Positions 1-9,412 are shown, counted from the stretch's first letter. The stretch: DNA of 64,000 nt from Phenylobacterium sp. (GCF_024508875.1 NZ_JANINU010000330.1:46655-110654); one strand, 5' to 3'. The notes: generated by a model not told the origin, from the sequence alone. Numbers and translations: made by a program.

Positions 1-2
1 AG

Positions 3-851
3 ATCAAGGCCAAGACGGTCGCCTTCGGCGCCAGCGACAAGCCCCTCAAGGGCGAAGAGCTCGACGCCGACGGCCTAGCCCAGTTCCCGACCGTGATCGG
101 CGGCGTGGTGCCGATCGTGAACCTGCCCGACATCCAGCCCGGCCAGCTCAAGCTGACCGGTCCGCTCCTGGCCGACATCTTCCTCGGTAAGGTCAAGAAG
201 TGGAACGAGCCGGCGATCGCGGCGCTCAATGCTGGCGTGAAGCTGCCGAACCTGCCGATCACCGTCGTGCACCGTTCGGACGGCTCGGGCACCAGCTTCC
301 TCTTCACCAGCTACCTGACGGCGGTCGCGCCGCAGTGGGCGTCGGTGGGCGCCAGCGACGCCGTGAAATGGCCGACCGGCCAGGGCGGCAAGGGCAACGA
401 CGGCGTCTCGGGGTACGTGAAGCAGACCCCGGGCGCGATCGGCTATGTCGAATACGCCTACGCCAAGCAGAACGGGCTGCCGCACGCCTCGCTGCAGAAC
501 GCCGCCGGCAAGTTCGTCGATCCGACCGCGGATAGCTTCTCGGCCGCGGCCGCCGGCGCCGACTGGAGCAAGGCTCCGGGCTTCGGGACGCTGCTGATCA
601 ACCAGCCGGGCGAGGGCGCCTGGCCGATCACCGGCGCCACCTTCATCCTGATGCACAAGGCCCAAGCCGACGCGGCCACGGGCAAGGCGGTCCTCGCCTT
701 CTTCGATCGCGCCTATTCGACGGGCGACGCCGCCGCCAGCGAACTGGCCTATGTGCCGCTCCCGGCGGACCTCAAGGCCAAGGTGCGGGCGAGCTGGGCG
801 ACCATCGTGGGCCCGGACGGCAAGCCGGTCTTCGTCCCGGCCGCGCAATGA
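3..851 (+). CDS. pstS: Phosphate ABC transporter substrate-binding protein PstS, 5' truncated
   Basis: Periplasmic phosphate-binding protein that delivers inorganic phosphate to the PstCA channel. Only the last 282 residues are in the window; the signal peptide and N-terminus lie upstream. The fragment opens with the family motif FGASDKPL and continues through AQFPTVIGGVVPIVN and the phosphate-binding loop HRSDGSGTS (about residues 90-98 of the fragment), all typical of PstS. Its TGA overlaps the pstC ATG (ATGA), so the two are translationally coupled. The gene starts outside the window, so any Pho box cannot be seen. Identification is secure. Confidence 0.96.
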   Translation: MKAKTVAFGASDKPLKGEELDADGLAQFPTVIGGVVPIVNLPDIQPGQLKLTGPLLADIFLGKVKKWNEPAIAALNAGVKLPNLPITVVHRSDGSGTSFLFTSYLTAVAPQWASVGASDAVKWPTGQGGKGNDGVSGYVKQTPGAIGYVEYAYAKQNGLPHASLQNAAGKFVDPTADSFSAAAAGADWSKAPGFGTLLINQPGEGAWPITGATFILMHKAQADAATGKAVLAFFDRAYSTGDAAASELAYVPLPADLKAKVRASWATIVGPDGKPVFVPAAQ

Positions 852-1822
852 CCGTCACGGCCGACACGGCGCCGGCCGCCGCGGCGCCCGCGCCGCCGCG
901 GTCGGCCTTCGGCGCCGCCTTCGACCGCGGCTTCGAGATCCTCTGCTTCTCGGCGGCGACCTTCCTGCTGACGGCGCTGGGCGGCATCGTCGTGTCGCTC
1001 GTCATCGGCGGCTGGCCGGCGTTCCAGACGTTTGGGTTGAACTTCTTCGTCAGCGCCGAATGGGATCCGGTGCAGGAGATCTACGGGGCAGCGGGCGCCG
1101 TCACCGGCACGCTGGTAAGCGCCACTCTGGCGCTGGTCCTGGCCCTGCCGCTGTCGCTGGGCATCGCCATCTTCCTGGTCGAGCTGTGCCCGCCGATCCT
1201 GCGTCGGCCGATCGGCACGGCTGTCGAGCTGCTCGCGGGTATCCCGTCCATCGTCTACGGCATGTGGGGCCTGTTCGTGTTCGCCCCGTGGTTCGCTAAG
1301 CACGTGCAGATGCCGATCATGATGTCGGCCAGGCCGGGCACCCTCTGGGAAACGATCACCACCGGCGTGCCGAACGGCGCCGGCATCCTTTCGGCCTCGA
1401 TCATCCTGGCGATCATGATCCTGCCGTTCATCGCCGCCACGATGCGCGAGCTGCTGCTCACCATCCCGGCCCAGGTGCGCGAGAGCGCCTACGGCCTGGG
1501 CTCCACGACCTTCGAGGTCGTGCGCAAGGTGAGCCTGCCCTACATCCGCACCGGCGCCATCGGCGCGGTGATGCTGGGCCTGGGCCGCGCGCTCGGCGAG
1601 ACGATGGCCGTCACCTTCATCATCGGCAATGCGCACGGCTTCCCGACCTCGATCTTCGCGTCCGGGTCGACGATCGCCTCGACGATCGCCAACGAGTTCG
1701 CCGAAGCGACCGAGGAACTCCACGCCGCGTCGCTTATCGCGCTCGGCCTGGTGCTCTTCGTCATCACCTTCGCGGTCCTGGCGCTCGCCCGGCTGCTCAT
1801 CGGACGGCAACAACACACATGA
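848..1822 (+). CDS. pstC: Phosphate ABC transporter permease PstC
   Basis: Inner-membrane permease, 324 aa, that forms the phosphate channel with PstA. A proline/alanine-rich cytoplasmic N-terminus is followed by about six hydrophobic segments; the second half carries the permease coupling loop with the motif ALGETMAV (about residue 240), which contacts the PstB ATPase. The ATG at 848 overlaps the pstS stop and the TGA overlaps the pstA ATG by four bases, marking a tightly coupled operon. Order pstS-C-A-B-phoU supports the call. Confidence 0.97.
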   Translation: MTVTADTAPAAAAPAPPRSAFGAAFDRGFEILCFSAATFLLTALGGIVVSLVIGGWPAFQTFGLNFFVSAEWDPVQEIYGAAGAVTGTLVSATLALVLALPLSLGIAIFLVELCPPILRRPIGTAVELLAGIPSIVYGMWGLFVFAPWFAKHVQMPIMMSARPGTLWETITTGVPNGAGILSASIILAIMILPFIAATMRELLLTIPAQVRESAYGLGSTTFEVVRKVSLPYIRTGAIGAVMLGLGRALGETMAVTFIIGNAHGFPTSIFASGSTIASTIANEFAEATEELHAASLIALGLVLFVITFAVLALARLLIGRQQHT

Positions 1823-2670
1823 GCACGTCGCCCGCGCCGCGGCTGGCCCGCCGCATCAACGAACTGGTCTTCCTCGCCTTCTGCTGGACGGCGACGGCGG
1901 TGGCGCTCCTCTTCCTGGCCGCCATCCTCTGGTCGCTGCTCAGCCAGGGCATCGGGGGCCTGGACCTCGACATCTTCACCAAGAGCACCCCGGCGCCCGG
2001 ATCGGTGGGCGGCCTGCTCAACGCCATCGTGGGTTCGCTGATGATGTGCGTGGTGGCGATGGTCGGCGCGGTGCTCGTCGGCGTGCTCGCGGGCACGTGG
2101 CTGTCGGAGTATGCGCGGGACAGCCATTACGGAAAGGTGGTCCGCTTCCTGAACGACGTGCTCCTGTCGGCGCCGTCGATCCTGGTCGGCCTCTTCGTCT
2201 ACGAGGTGCTCGTCGCGCCGGTGAAGGGCTTTTCGGGCCTCGCCGGTTCGGTTGCGCTCGGCCTGCTGGCCGCGCCCGTCATCACGCGCACGACCGAGGA
2301 CGTCCTTCGGCTGCAGCCCACGGCCTTGCGCGAAGCCAGCGTCGCCCTGGGCGCGCCCGTTTGGCGGACCATCCTGGCTGTGATCTGGAAGTCGGCCCGC
2401 GGCGGCATGCTGACCGGCGCGCTGCTCGCCTTCGCGCGCATCAGCGGTGAGACCGCGCCGCTGCTGTTCACCGCCCTGAACAACCAGTTCCTCAGCTTCG
2501 ACCTCACCAAGCCCACGGCCAACCTGCCGGTCGTGATCTTCAACTTCGCCCTGTCGGCCTACGACGACTGGCGCCGCCTGGCCTGGGCCGGCGCGCTGCT
2601 CATCGCCGCGACCGTCCTGACGGTGACCGTCGTCGCCCGCATCCTCGCCCGGGAGCCTCGCCGCTCATGA
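1819..2670 (+). CDS. pstA: Phosphate ABC transporter permease PstA
   Basis: Second permease of the PstSCAB importer, 283 aa, inner membrane. Hydrophobic segments begin near residues 19-42 and recur to the C-terminus. The coupling region contains [11 protein letters not shown] and the PstA hallmark [11 protein letters not shown] (about residue 212). ATGA overlaps join it to pstC upstream and pstB downstream. Length is usual for the family. Expression is expected from the pst promoter outside the window, under phosphate control as in other proteobacteria (family knowledge). Confidence 0.97.
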   Translation: MSTSPAPRLARRINELVFLAFCWTATAVALLFLAAILWSLLSQGIGGLDLDIFTKSTPAPGSVGGLLNAIVGSLMMCVVAMVGAVLVGVLAGTWLSEYARDSHYGKVVRFLNDVLLSAPSILVGLFVYEVLVAPVKGFSGLAGSVALGLLAAPVITRTTEDVLRLQPTALREASVALGAPVWRTILAVIWKSARGGMLTGALLAFARISGETAPLLFTALNNQFLSFDLTKPTANLPVVIFNFALSAYDDWRRLAWAGALLIAATVLTVTVVARILAREPRRS

Positions 2671-3476
2671 ACGTCCAAGTCGAAATGCCCCAGGAGACGG
2701 CCGTCCTCGAACTGCCGCCCGAGATCGTGAAGCTTCAGATCAAGGACCTGAACTTCTTCTACGGGCAGAAGCAGTCGCTGTTCGACGTCAGCGTGTCATT
2801 CGCGGCCAACGCCGTGACGGCGCTGATCGGCCCCTCGGGGTGCGGCAAGTCCACGCTCCTGCGCACACTGAACCGCATCTACAACCTCTATCCGGGCCAG
2901 CGCGCCACGGGTCAGGTGCTGCTCGACGGCGAGGACATGCTGGGCCCGCGGGTCAACGTCGCCGCGCTGCGCGCTCGGATCGGCATGGTCTTCCAGAAGC
3001 CGACCCCCTTCCCGATGTCGATCTTCGACAACGTCGCCTACGGCGTGCGGCTCTACGAGAAGCTCGGCAAGGCCGACCTCGCCAATCGCGTCGAGGACAG
3101 CTTGCGCCGCGCGGCCCTGTGGGACGAGGTGAAGGACAAGCTCAAGGAGTCGGGGCTCAGCCTGTCCGGCGGCCAGCAGCAGCGCCTGTGCGTCGCCCGC
3201 GGCATCGCGGTGAAGCCCGAGGTCCTGCTGCTCGACGAACCAGCCTCCGCCCTCGACCCGATCTCAACGGCGCGTCTGGAGGAGACGATCTCGGAGCTGA
3301 AGCGCGACTACACGATCGTGATCGTGACCCACAACATGGGCCAGGCGGCGCGCCTCTCGGACCACACCGGCTTCATGTACCTGGGCAAGCTGGTGGAGTT
3401 CGGCGAGACCGAGCAACTCTTCACGAACCCGGTAACCACCCGGGCGCGTGACTACATCACCGGCCGCTTCGGCTAG
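2667..3476 (+). CDS. pstB: Phosphate ABC transporter ATP-binding protein PstB
   Basis: Cytoplasmic ATPase of the phosphate importer, 269 aa. Visible motifs are Walker [10 protein letters not shown] (residues 55-63), the Q-loop in [17 protein letters not shown], the signature [14 protein letters not shown] (about residue 168) and Walker [14 protein letters not shown], followed by the switch histidine in [15 protein letters not shown] is typical of PstB rather than other ABC ATPases. It overlaps pstA by four bases and sits nine bases before the phoU start. Confidence 0.98.
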   Translation: MNVQVEMPQETAVLELPPEIVKLQIKDLNFFYGQKQSLFDVSVSFAANAVTALIGPSGCGKSTLLRTLNRIYNLYPGQRATGQVLLDGEDMLGPRVNVAALRARIGMVFQKPTPFPMSIFDNVAYGVRLYEKLGKADLANRVEDSLRRAALWDEVKDKLKESGLSLSGGQQQRLCVARGIAVKPEVLLLDEPASALDPISTARLEETISELKRDYTIVIVTHNMGQAARLSDHTGFMYLGKLVEFGETEQLFTNPVTTRARDYITGRFG

Positions 3477-3485
3477 GAGGACACC

Positions 3486-4154
3486 GTGGACCATACCCTC
3501 AAGGCGGTGGACGACGACCTGGGCGCCCTGACGCACGACGTGGCGGCCCTCGGCGACCTGGCGGTGGCGCAACTCCGCGCGTCGGTCGACGTGCTCGTCC
3601 GCTATGACCTGCCGGCCGCCGAGAAGGTGGTGCGGGCCGACAATGCGGTGGATATCCAAGACGCCGAGATCGAACGGAAGGCCGTGCGGTTCATCGCGCT
3701 GCGCCAGCCCATGGCCGACGACCTGCGCCGGCCTATCGCGGCGATGAAGATCGCCATGCAACTCGAACGTTCGGGCGACCTCGCGAAGAACATCGCCAAG
3801 CGCGTGCCGCGCCTGGACGCCGCCCCGTCGGAGGGTCACTCGGCCCTGATCGCCGAACTGGGCCGGATGGCGGCCGAGCGGCTCGCGGCCGTGGTGAACG
3901 CCTATCGGGAGGATGACGCCCAGGCCGCCTACACCGTCTGGCTCAAGGACACCGAGATCGACGAGCGGCACGAGGGCGTGGTGCGGGAGATCGTGGCGGG
4001 GATGGCGGCCCAGGCCGACACCGTGGGGGACTCGATCCACCTGCTCTTCATCGCCAAGAACCTCGAGCGCATCGGCGACCACGCCACGAACATCGCCGAG
4101 CTCGTCCACTATCAGATCACCGGACAGGATCTGGCGGACCGTCCGAAACTCTAG
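3486..4154 (+). CDS. phoU: Phosphate transport system regulator PhoU
   Basis: Peripheral membrane regulator, 222 aa, that couples the Pst transporter to the PhoR-PhoB two-component system and restrains uptake when phosphate is plentiful. It has the two-fold PhoU helical repeat, each half with a metal-binding acidic motif (residues around ADNAVDIQDAEIE and KDTEIDERHEG). The start is GTG at 3486, decided by AGGAGG at 3476-3481. In many Caulobacterales phoB follows phoU; here it does not, and the operon ends at a palindromic repeat. Confidence 0.96.
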   Translation: MDHTLKAVDDDLGALTHDVAALGDLAVAQLRASVDVLVRYDLPAAEKVVRADNAVDIQDAEIERKAVRFIALRQPMADDLRRPIAAMKIAMQLERSGDLAKNIAKRVPRLDAAPSEGHSALIAELGRMAAERLAAVVNAYREDDAQAAYTVWLKDTEIDERHEGVVREIVAGMAAQADTVGDSIHLLFIAKNLERIGDHATNIAELVHYQITGQDLADRPKL

Positions 4155-4193
4155 GCCGTCGTCGCCCTGGGCGCGTCCGGGGGGGCAACTCCC

Positions 4194-4330
4194 CGCTCGT
4201 CATGGCCGGGCTTGTCCCGGCCGTCCGGACAGCCTGCGGATTGCGGAAGGCGCGTCGGGGCCCCGTATGCGCCCAATCGCCAGGCGTCCGTGCTGCTGGA
4301 TAGCCGGGACAAGCCCGACGACTACGAGCG
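4194..4330. repeat. Imperfect palindromic intergenic element
   Basis: Two 28-base arms, 4194-4221 and 4303-4330, are inverted copies of each other apart from about five mismatches in the middle of the arm; both contain the core GGGCTTGTCCCGGC or its complement. The loop is about 80 bases. It fills most of the phoU-oxidase gap and could fold as a transcript-ending or RNA-stabilising hairpin. Similar palindromes with this core are, from memory, scattered between genes in many alphaproteobacteria. Confidence 0.7.
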
Positions 4331-4396
4331 GAGGGTTTGGCCTTGCCTCGAACGGGTGGGCTCCCCGAAGGTCCGCCGGGCAGGGAGGGCGCGCGG

Positions 4397-5602
4397 ATGG
4401 ATTCGAAGCTCGTACATTTGGCGGACCGTCGCGCGTTGCTGCAGCGGTCGGTGGCGCTGGGCAGCCTGGGCATGCTCGGCGGCTGCGCCACGACGGGGCG
4501 GGGGGCGCAGCTTCAGCGGCCTGCCTTCGCCGCCCCGCCGCCCCTGGCGCCGATCTGGGCGCGGTCCGATCGCATCATGAACATCACCGTCTGCCTGCGC
4601 CCGTTCCGCGCGGCGGGGCCGCGGATCGAGGCCGAGACGGTGGGCGACAAGCTGGTGGTCCACAACTACGGCCACGGCGGCAGCGGCTGGTCGCTATCCT
4701 GGGGCTCGGCGCTGAAGGCGCTGAAGATCGCCCTGGCTGGCGGCGAGACGGACATCGCCGTCGTCGGCTGCGGAGCGTTGGGCCTGACGGCCGCCACCCT
4801 GGCGCAGCGCGCCGGTTGCCGCGTCACCATCTACGCCAAGGACCGCCTGCCGGACGCCCGCTCCGCGCGCGCCACCGGGGTCTGGTCGCCGGACAGCCGC
4901 ATCGCCTTGACCAGCGCCACGGGACCGGGCTTTGCAGCCCAGTGGGAGGAGATGGCCCGGCGCTCGTTCCGCATACACCTGCAGTATCTGGGGCTGGCGG
5001 ACCGACCGGTGGAATGGCTGGACCAATACCGCCTGTCGGACAGCGCCCAGCCTTCACCGCCGCAGCCCGAACCCATGGACTTCGCGCACTACTTGCCCAG
5101 GATCGCGGACATCACGCCGCCGTCCGAGGTAATCCCTGCGGGACAGCATCCTTTCCCGGTGGCCCGCGTGCGCCGCGGCAGCACGCCGATGTTCAACATC
5201 GCCGGGTACGGCCACACCCTGCTCAACGACTTCCTCCTGAACGGCGGCAAGCTCGAGATGGCCGAGTTCCATGCGCCCGCTGAACTCGCCACGCTGCGGC
5301 AGAAGGTGATCCTCAACTGCACAGGTTATGGCGCGCGCGCGTTGTTCAGGGATGAGAGCGTTGTACCCGTACGCGGCCAGATCGGCTGGCTGATCCCGCA
5401 GGCCGAGGTCACCTACGGCCTCTACTATCGCGGCGTCGGCGTGATCTCCCGGCACGACGGGATCGCGGTGCAGTATTCAGGCCCGGACGAGTCCTACGGC
5501 TACAACGACGCGAACGAAGAGCCGGACCGGGCCGAGGCGGAGGCGGCGGTCGCCACCATCGCGCCGCTGTTCGCGGCGGGCTCGGCAAGGCCGCGGACCT
5601 GA
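4397..5602 (+). CDS. Exported FAD-dependent D-amino acid oxidase-like protein
   Basis: Predicted FAD oxidoreductase of the DAO family, 401 aa from the ATG at 4397 (preceded by AGGGAGG at 4382-4388). The N-terminus has a twin-arginine-like signal (DRRALLQRSVALGSLG) ending in a lipobox LGGC, so it is probably a Tat-exported lipoprotein. The motif YGHGGSGWSLSWG, which lies at the C-terminus of classical D-amino acid oxidases, here comes first (about residue 95), before the FAD Rossmann motif VVGCGALGLTAA. The last residues SARPRT leave the family pattern; the next reading frame continues as GKAADLTYIKGAA, so one base may be missing near 5580. Substrate unknown. Confidence 0.75.
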   Translation: MDSKLVHLADRRALLQRSVALGSLGMLGGCATTGRGAQLQRPAFAAPPPLAPIWARSDRIMNITVCLRPFRAAGPRIEAETVGDKLVVHNYGHGGSGWSLSWGSALKALKIALAGGETDIAVVGCGALGLTAATLAQRAGCRVTIYAKDRLPDARSARATGVWSPDSRIALTSATGPGFAAQWEEMARRSFRIHLQYLGLADRPVEWLDQYRLSDSAQPSPPQPEPMDFAHYLPRIADITPPSEVIPAGQHPFPVARVRRGSTPMFNIAGYGHTLLNDFLLNGGKLEMAEFHAPAELATLRQKVILNCTGYGARALFRDESVVPVRGQIGWLIPQAEVTYGLYYRGVGVISRHDGIAVQYSGPDESYGYNDANEEPDRAEAEAAVATIAPLFAAGSARPRT

Positions 5603-5734
5603 CCTATATCAAGGGCGCTGCGGCGGGCTACGACGACCCATCGGTGCGCCGATCCTCGGCCCCGTTCCGGACGGTGGGCCCGAGCGTCTTCGCAAGAGCG
5701 CTCTCCCGCCGCAGCGTCCTTCCGGAGAGCGGGC

Positions 5735-6730
5735 TTACTGCTGTTGCTGCTGCATCTGGTGCAGCCGCTGCTGATGCTGGTAGGCGGCGTTGCCGGTAGC
5801 GCGGCGACCGGCCGGTATGCTCGCCTTGGAGCCGCCCGAGACCCGCAGGAATTCCGGATCGCTCAGAGCGGCGCGCGCCTTGCGCACCGACACGCCGACG
5901 GCGAGCTGGCTGTCGGACTCGCCCTTGTAGACACCCCGCGATGGAGGCACGTCGGAATAGTCGCGGCCTACCGCGCAGGCCACGTGACGTTCGGTGGCCG
6001 GCGTGTTGTTGGTGGGATCCAGGCCGATCCATCGCAGGCTGGGCAGGAACACCTCAACCCAGGCGTGGGTCGCGTCCGGATCCGAGCGGTCGCCGTGCTT
6101 GCGGTCGGTGAAGAGGTAGCCCGAGACGTAGCGCGCCGGGATTCCCCAGGAGCGGCAGATGGCGATCATCACGTGGGCGAAGTCCTGGCAGACGCCCTTG
6201 CGCGCCCTCAGCACGTCGTCGATGGGGCTGTCGGCGCGCGTGACGCCGGCCTCGTAGCCGAAGGCGCCATAGAGCAGCTCGTTGAGCTGGCGCACGGCGC
6301 TGAGCGGATCGCGCAGGCGTAGCTGGTCGATCTGGTGCTCGGCCATGAAGCCATGCAGCGCGTCGGTCTCGCGGGCGAAGCCATGCGGGTTCAGGTAATC
6401 GAAGTTCTCACCCCGAAGGAACTCGGACTTCAGCCGGTCCCATTCGCCGCGGTCGAGTTGCTCGGGAAGCGGCGGCGCGGCCTGGGTCTCGACCGCCGAC
6501 CGGGCCGTGATCGTCAGCCGGTCGTGCGGCTGCGGCACGTCGAAATGATAGACGGCGTTCCCGAAGCTATCGGCGTAGCTGAACACCTGGGCGGGCGGAT
6601 CCAGGTCCAGGTCGAAGCTCACCAAGCGCTGCCGCGCGCTCTTCTGGGGCTGCATCCACACCTCCATCACGCTTTCACGGACGGGGGCGGCGTAGCGGTA
6701 CTGGGTGACGTGGCGGATCTCGAGCAGCAC
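5735..6730 (-). CDS. Transglutaminase-like cysteine peptidase family protein
   Basis: Cytoplasmic protein of 331 aa with the bacterial transglutaminase N-terminal beta domain (residues 1-80) and a transglutaminase core. The catalytic triad is intact: Cys181 in GVCQDFAH, His222 in DATHAWVEV and Asp238 in GLDPTNN. The C-terminus is a short glutamine-rich tail (QQRLHQMQQQQQ). It is the last gene of a three-gene set with an alpha-E protein and a permuted ATP-grasp enzyme, a partnership (COG1305-COG2307-COG2308) predicted to make or trim peptide bonds. In such sets this protein could act as amidase, peptidase or cross-linker; the substrate is not known. Confidence 0.88.
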   Translation of the reverse strand: MLLEIRHVTQYRYAAPVRESVMEVWMQPQKSARQRLVSFDLDLDPPAQVFSYADSFGNAVYHFDVPQPHDRLTITARSAVETQAAPPLPEQLDRGEWDRLKSEFLRGENFDYLNPHGFARETDALHGFMAEHQIDQLRLRDPLSAVRQLNELLYGAFGYEAGVTRADSPIDDVLRARKGVCQDFAHVMIAICRSWGIPARYVSGYLFTDRKHGDRSDPDATHAWVEVFLPSLRWIGLDPTNNTPATERHVACAVGRDYSDVPPSRGVYKGESDSQLAVGVSVRKARAALSDPEFLRVSGGSKASIPAGRRATGNAAYQHQQRLHQMQQQQQ

Positions 6731-6743
6731 GGGAAGAGGTCCT

Positions 6744-7691
6744 TTACGCCGGCAGGCGGTCTTCGAGGGGGTAGGCGACGAAGGTGTCGTAGAGGCTGCG
6801 GTGGATCGCCGAGCACTCGTCCAGCACGGTCTTCAGGAACGCGCTGGCGCCCTGGGCGTCGATCTCGTCCATGTCGGCGTACTGCATCCGAGCGCGCAGA
6901 CGCCCGGCCAGCCGGTCCGGTCCGACGCTGCCGGCGAGGCCTGCGTGGCGGATGATCGCCGAGAGGTGCGCCTCGATCTCCTGGGCGCAGAACCTGATCG
7001 AGCGCGGAAAGTCCTCGTCCAACATCAGGAACTGCAGGATCAGCCGGGGCTGCATCTCGGCGGTGTAGGCGCGCAGGTAGGGCTCCAGGGCGCAGCCCAT
7101 GCGCAGCACGCTGGTCAGGGCGAAGTGGTCGCCGATCGGCCGCCGCCGGCGACCCTCGCCGAACACCACCTCCAGCAGCGAGGCGATCAGTTGCGCCCGC
7201 TCCAGGTAGACGCCCAACAGGAGGAAGCTCCAGCCCTCGCCGTGGCTCATTGTGGCGTCGCCTGCGCCCTTGAACAGGTGCAGGTCGGCGATGGTATCGT
7301 GCAGGAAAGCCTGCGAACTCTCGTTGAACGCGCGCACCGCGTCGGCGTCGATCATCCGCAGGTAGATGAGGTTCAGGCGCTCCCACGTCTCGGTGGTGAT
7401 CTGGTCGCGCACCTGCCGCGCGTTCTCCCGGGCGCGGGAGATCGAGGACAGGATCGAACCGTCGTCGTCCTTGTCCAGCGCGAGGGCGAGCGCGGCGTCG
7501 TAGGGAGTCTTGGCCTTGGCGACGTCGGGATCGCCCACGGCGGTGAGGGCGATCCGCGCCACCTGGGTCGCCGCCTCGGAGCGGTCGAGGGTGGCGTTGA
7601 GCATAACGTCCGACAGCCGGCACATGTGCTCGGCGCGCTCAACGTAGCGTCCGATCCAGTAGAGGCTGTCGGCCACCCGCGCGAGCATCAT
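6744..7691 (-). CDS. Alpha-E domain protein
   Basis: All-helical protein of 315 aa recognised by its opening LARVADSLYWIGRYVERAEH, the hallmark of the alpha-E family (COG2307), and by the later repeats RSIRFCAQEIEAHL. No catalytic residues are known for the family. It lies 13 bases upstream of the transglutaminase-like gene and 35 bases downstream of the ATP-grasp gene on the same strand, so the three are probably one transcript. Known family context suggests a scaffold or partner of the ATP-grasp enzyme. In other bacteria the two are often fused. Confidence 0.9.
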   Translation of the reverse strand: MMLARVADSLYWIGRYVERAEHMCRLSDVMLNATLDRSEAATQVARIALTAVGDPDVAKAKTPYDAALALALDKDDDGSILSSISRARENARQVRDQITTETWERLNLIYLRMIDADAVRAFNESSQAFLHDTIADLHLFKGAGDATMSHGEGWSFLLLGVYLERAQLIASLLEVVFGEGRRRRPIGDHFALTSVLRMGCALEPYLRAYTAEMQPRLILQFLMLDEDFPRSIRFCAQEIEAHLSAIIRHAGLAGSVGPDRLAGRLRARMQYADMDEIDAQGASAFLKTVLDECSAIHRSLYDTFVAYPLEDRLPA

Positions 7692-7725
7692 GCTCGGAAT
7701 CCTTCCCAGTGGTTCCTGGCGGGCG

Positions 7726-9213
7726 TCACGCCTTGTCTCCCTTGCCGTCGGCGAGCACCCAGGTGTCCTTGGATCCGCCGCCCTGGCTGGAGTTCACGAC
7801 CAGCGAGCCCTTCTTCAGCGCCACGCGGGTCAGCGCCCCGGGCGTCACCACGATCTTGTCGCCCGACAGGATGAACGGCCGCAGGTCCACGTGCCGCGGG
7901 TCGACCTGGTGGTCGATCAGGCAGGGTGCGGTTGAAAGTTGGATCGTGGGCTGGGCGATGTAGTTCGACGGGTCGGCGCGCAAGGCGTCGGCGAACTCCG
8001 CCTGCTGGGCCTTGGTGGAATGCGGCCCGACCAGCATGCCGTAGCCCCCGGAGGCGCCCACGGCCTTGACCACCAGCTTGTCGAGATTTGCCAGCACATG
8101 GCTGAGCTGTGCGGGCTCGCGGCAGAGGTAGGTTTCGATGTTGGGGAGGATCGCGTCCTCGCCCAGGTAGTAGCGGATGATGTCGGGGACATAGGCGTAG
8201 ACCGCCTTGTCGTCGGCGACCCCCGTTCCTGGGGCATTGCAGATCACCACGTTGCCGGCGCGGTAGGCGTTGAACAGGCCCGCCGCGCCAAGCGCGGAGT
8301 CCCGGCGGAAGGTGAGGGGGTCGATGAAGTCGTCGTCCACCCGCCGGTAGATGACGTCGATCCGGCGCAGCCCCGTGGTGGTGCGCATGTAGACCATGTT
8401 GTCGTGCACCACGAGGTCGCGGCCCTCGACCAGCGGTACGCCCATCAGGCGCGCGAGATAAGCGTGCTCGTAGTAGGCGGAATTGTAGACCCCCGGCGTC
8501 AGCACCACGACCTGCGGGTTGGGCCGCCAGTCCGCCGCCATGCTCTTCAGCGTGGCCAGCAGCAGGTCGGGATAGCGGTCGATCGAACGCACGCCCGCGC
8601 CCCGGAACGTGCCGGGGAACACCCGCTTCGACGCCTCGCGGTTGGCCAGCATGTACGAGACGCCGGACGGGACGCGCAGGTTGTCCTCCAGCACCGCGAA
8701 CTCACCGTTCGGCTGGCGGATGAGGTCCGAGCCGCAGACGTTGGCGTAGGCCTTGTGCGGCACGTAGAGGTTCTGCATCTCCCGCCGGAACGAGGGGGCC
8801 TTGAGCACCAGCTCGCGCGGCACGACCCCGTCCATCAGGATCTGCTGTTCGGAGTAGATGTCGGCCAGGAACATGTTCAGCGCCTGCAGGCGCTGGGTCA
8901 GGCCGGCCTCGACACGCGCCCACTCCGTCGCCGGAATGATGCGGGGCAGGATGTCGGTGGGAATGATCCGCTCGGTCGAGCTCTCGGCCCCGTAGACCGT
9001 GAACGTGATGCCCTGGAGCAGGAAGAACCGCTCCTGCGTCCGCTGCCGCTCGGCCAGCTCGTCGGCCGTCAGTGTCGACAGGCGCGCATCGAGCGCGGCG
9101 TAGTGGGGCCGGACCTTGTCGTCCGGCGTGAGCATTTCGTCGTAGGGGCCCGCTGCCGGGGTCTCCACGTCCGGGGCCGGTTCGTCCCGCCTGACGCTCA
9201 CGATGGAATCCAC
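7726..9213 (-). CDS. Circularly permuted type 2 ATP-grasp protein
   Basis: Predicted ATP-dependent carboxylate-amine ligase (COG2308), 495 aa from the GTG at 9213. It opens with YDEMLTPDDKVRPHY and carries the family blocks FTVYG, NLYVPHKAYANVCGSDLIR, EDNLRVPSGVSYML and the terminal glycine-rich segment VKAVGASGGYGML expected for the permuted nucleotide-binding lobe. The start is uncertain: a second GTG at 9201 is possible; the reading frame stays open to 9621 but that part has no family features. First gene of the ATP-grasp / alpha-E / transglutaminase set. The acceptor molecule is unknown. Confidence 0.88.
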   Translation of the reverse strand: MDSIVSVRRDEPAPDVETPAAGPYDEMLTPDDKVRPHYAALDARLSTLTADELAERQRTQERFFLLQGITFTVYGAESSTERIIPTDILPRIIPATEWARVEAGLTQRLQALNMFLADIYSEQQILMDGVVPRELVLKAPSFRREMQNLYVPHKAYANVCGSDLIRQPNGEFAVLEDNLRVPSGVSYMLANREASKRVFPGTFRGAGVRSIDRYPDLLLATLKSMAADWRPNPQVVVLTPGVYNSAYYEHAYLARLMGVPLVEGRDLVVHDNMVYMRTTTGLRRIDVIYRRVDDDFIDPLTFRRDSALGAAGLFNAYRAGNVVICNAPGTGVADDKAVYAYVPDIIRYYLGEDAILPNIETYLCREPAQLSHVLANLDKLVVKAVGASGGYGMLVGPHSTKAQQAEFADALRADPSNYIAQPTIQLSTAPCLIDHQVDPRHVDLRPFILSGDKIVVTPGALTRVALKKGSLVVNSSQGGGSKDTWVLADGKGDKA

Positions 9214-9412
9214 GCCTTCCCGCCGTTTCTCATTTGGAATCTGTAGGACGCTTACGGCGAGCCAGGAAGCCGGCGCGGGAAATTCGTGCCGTTTCGCCCA
9301 TTGCCTGGTCAGGCGCCCGAAATTTAGGCGCCGCTCCTGTGCGACCGCCGGATGACACGAACGGGGCGCGCAGCTACACCCGCCTTCAAGGGGGCCGAAC
9401 GAGGATTCGGGC

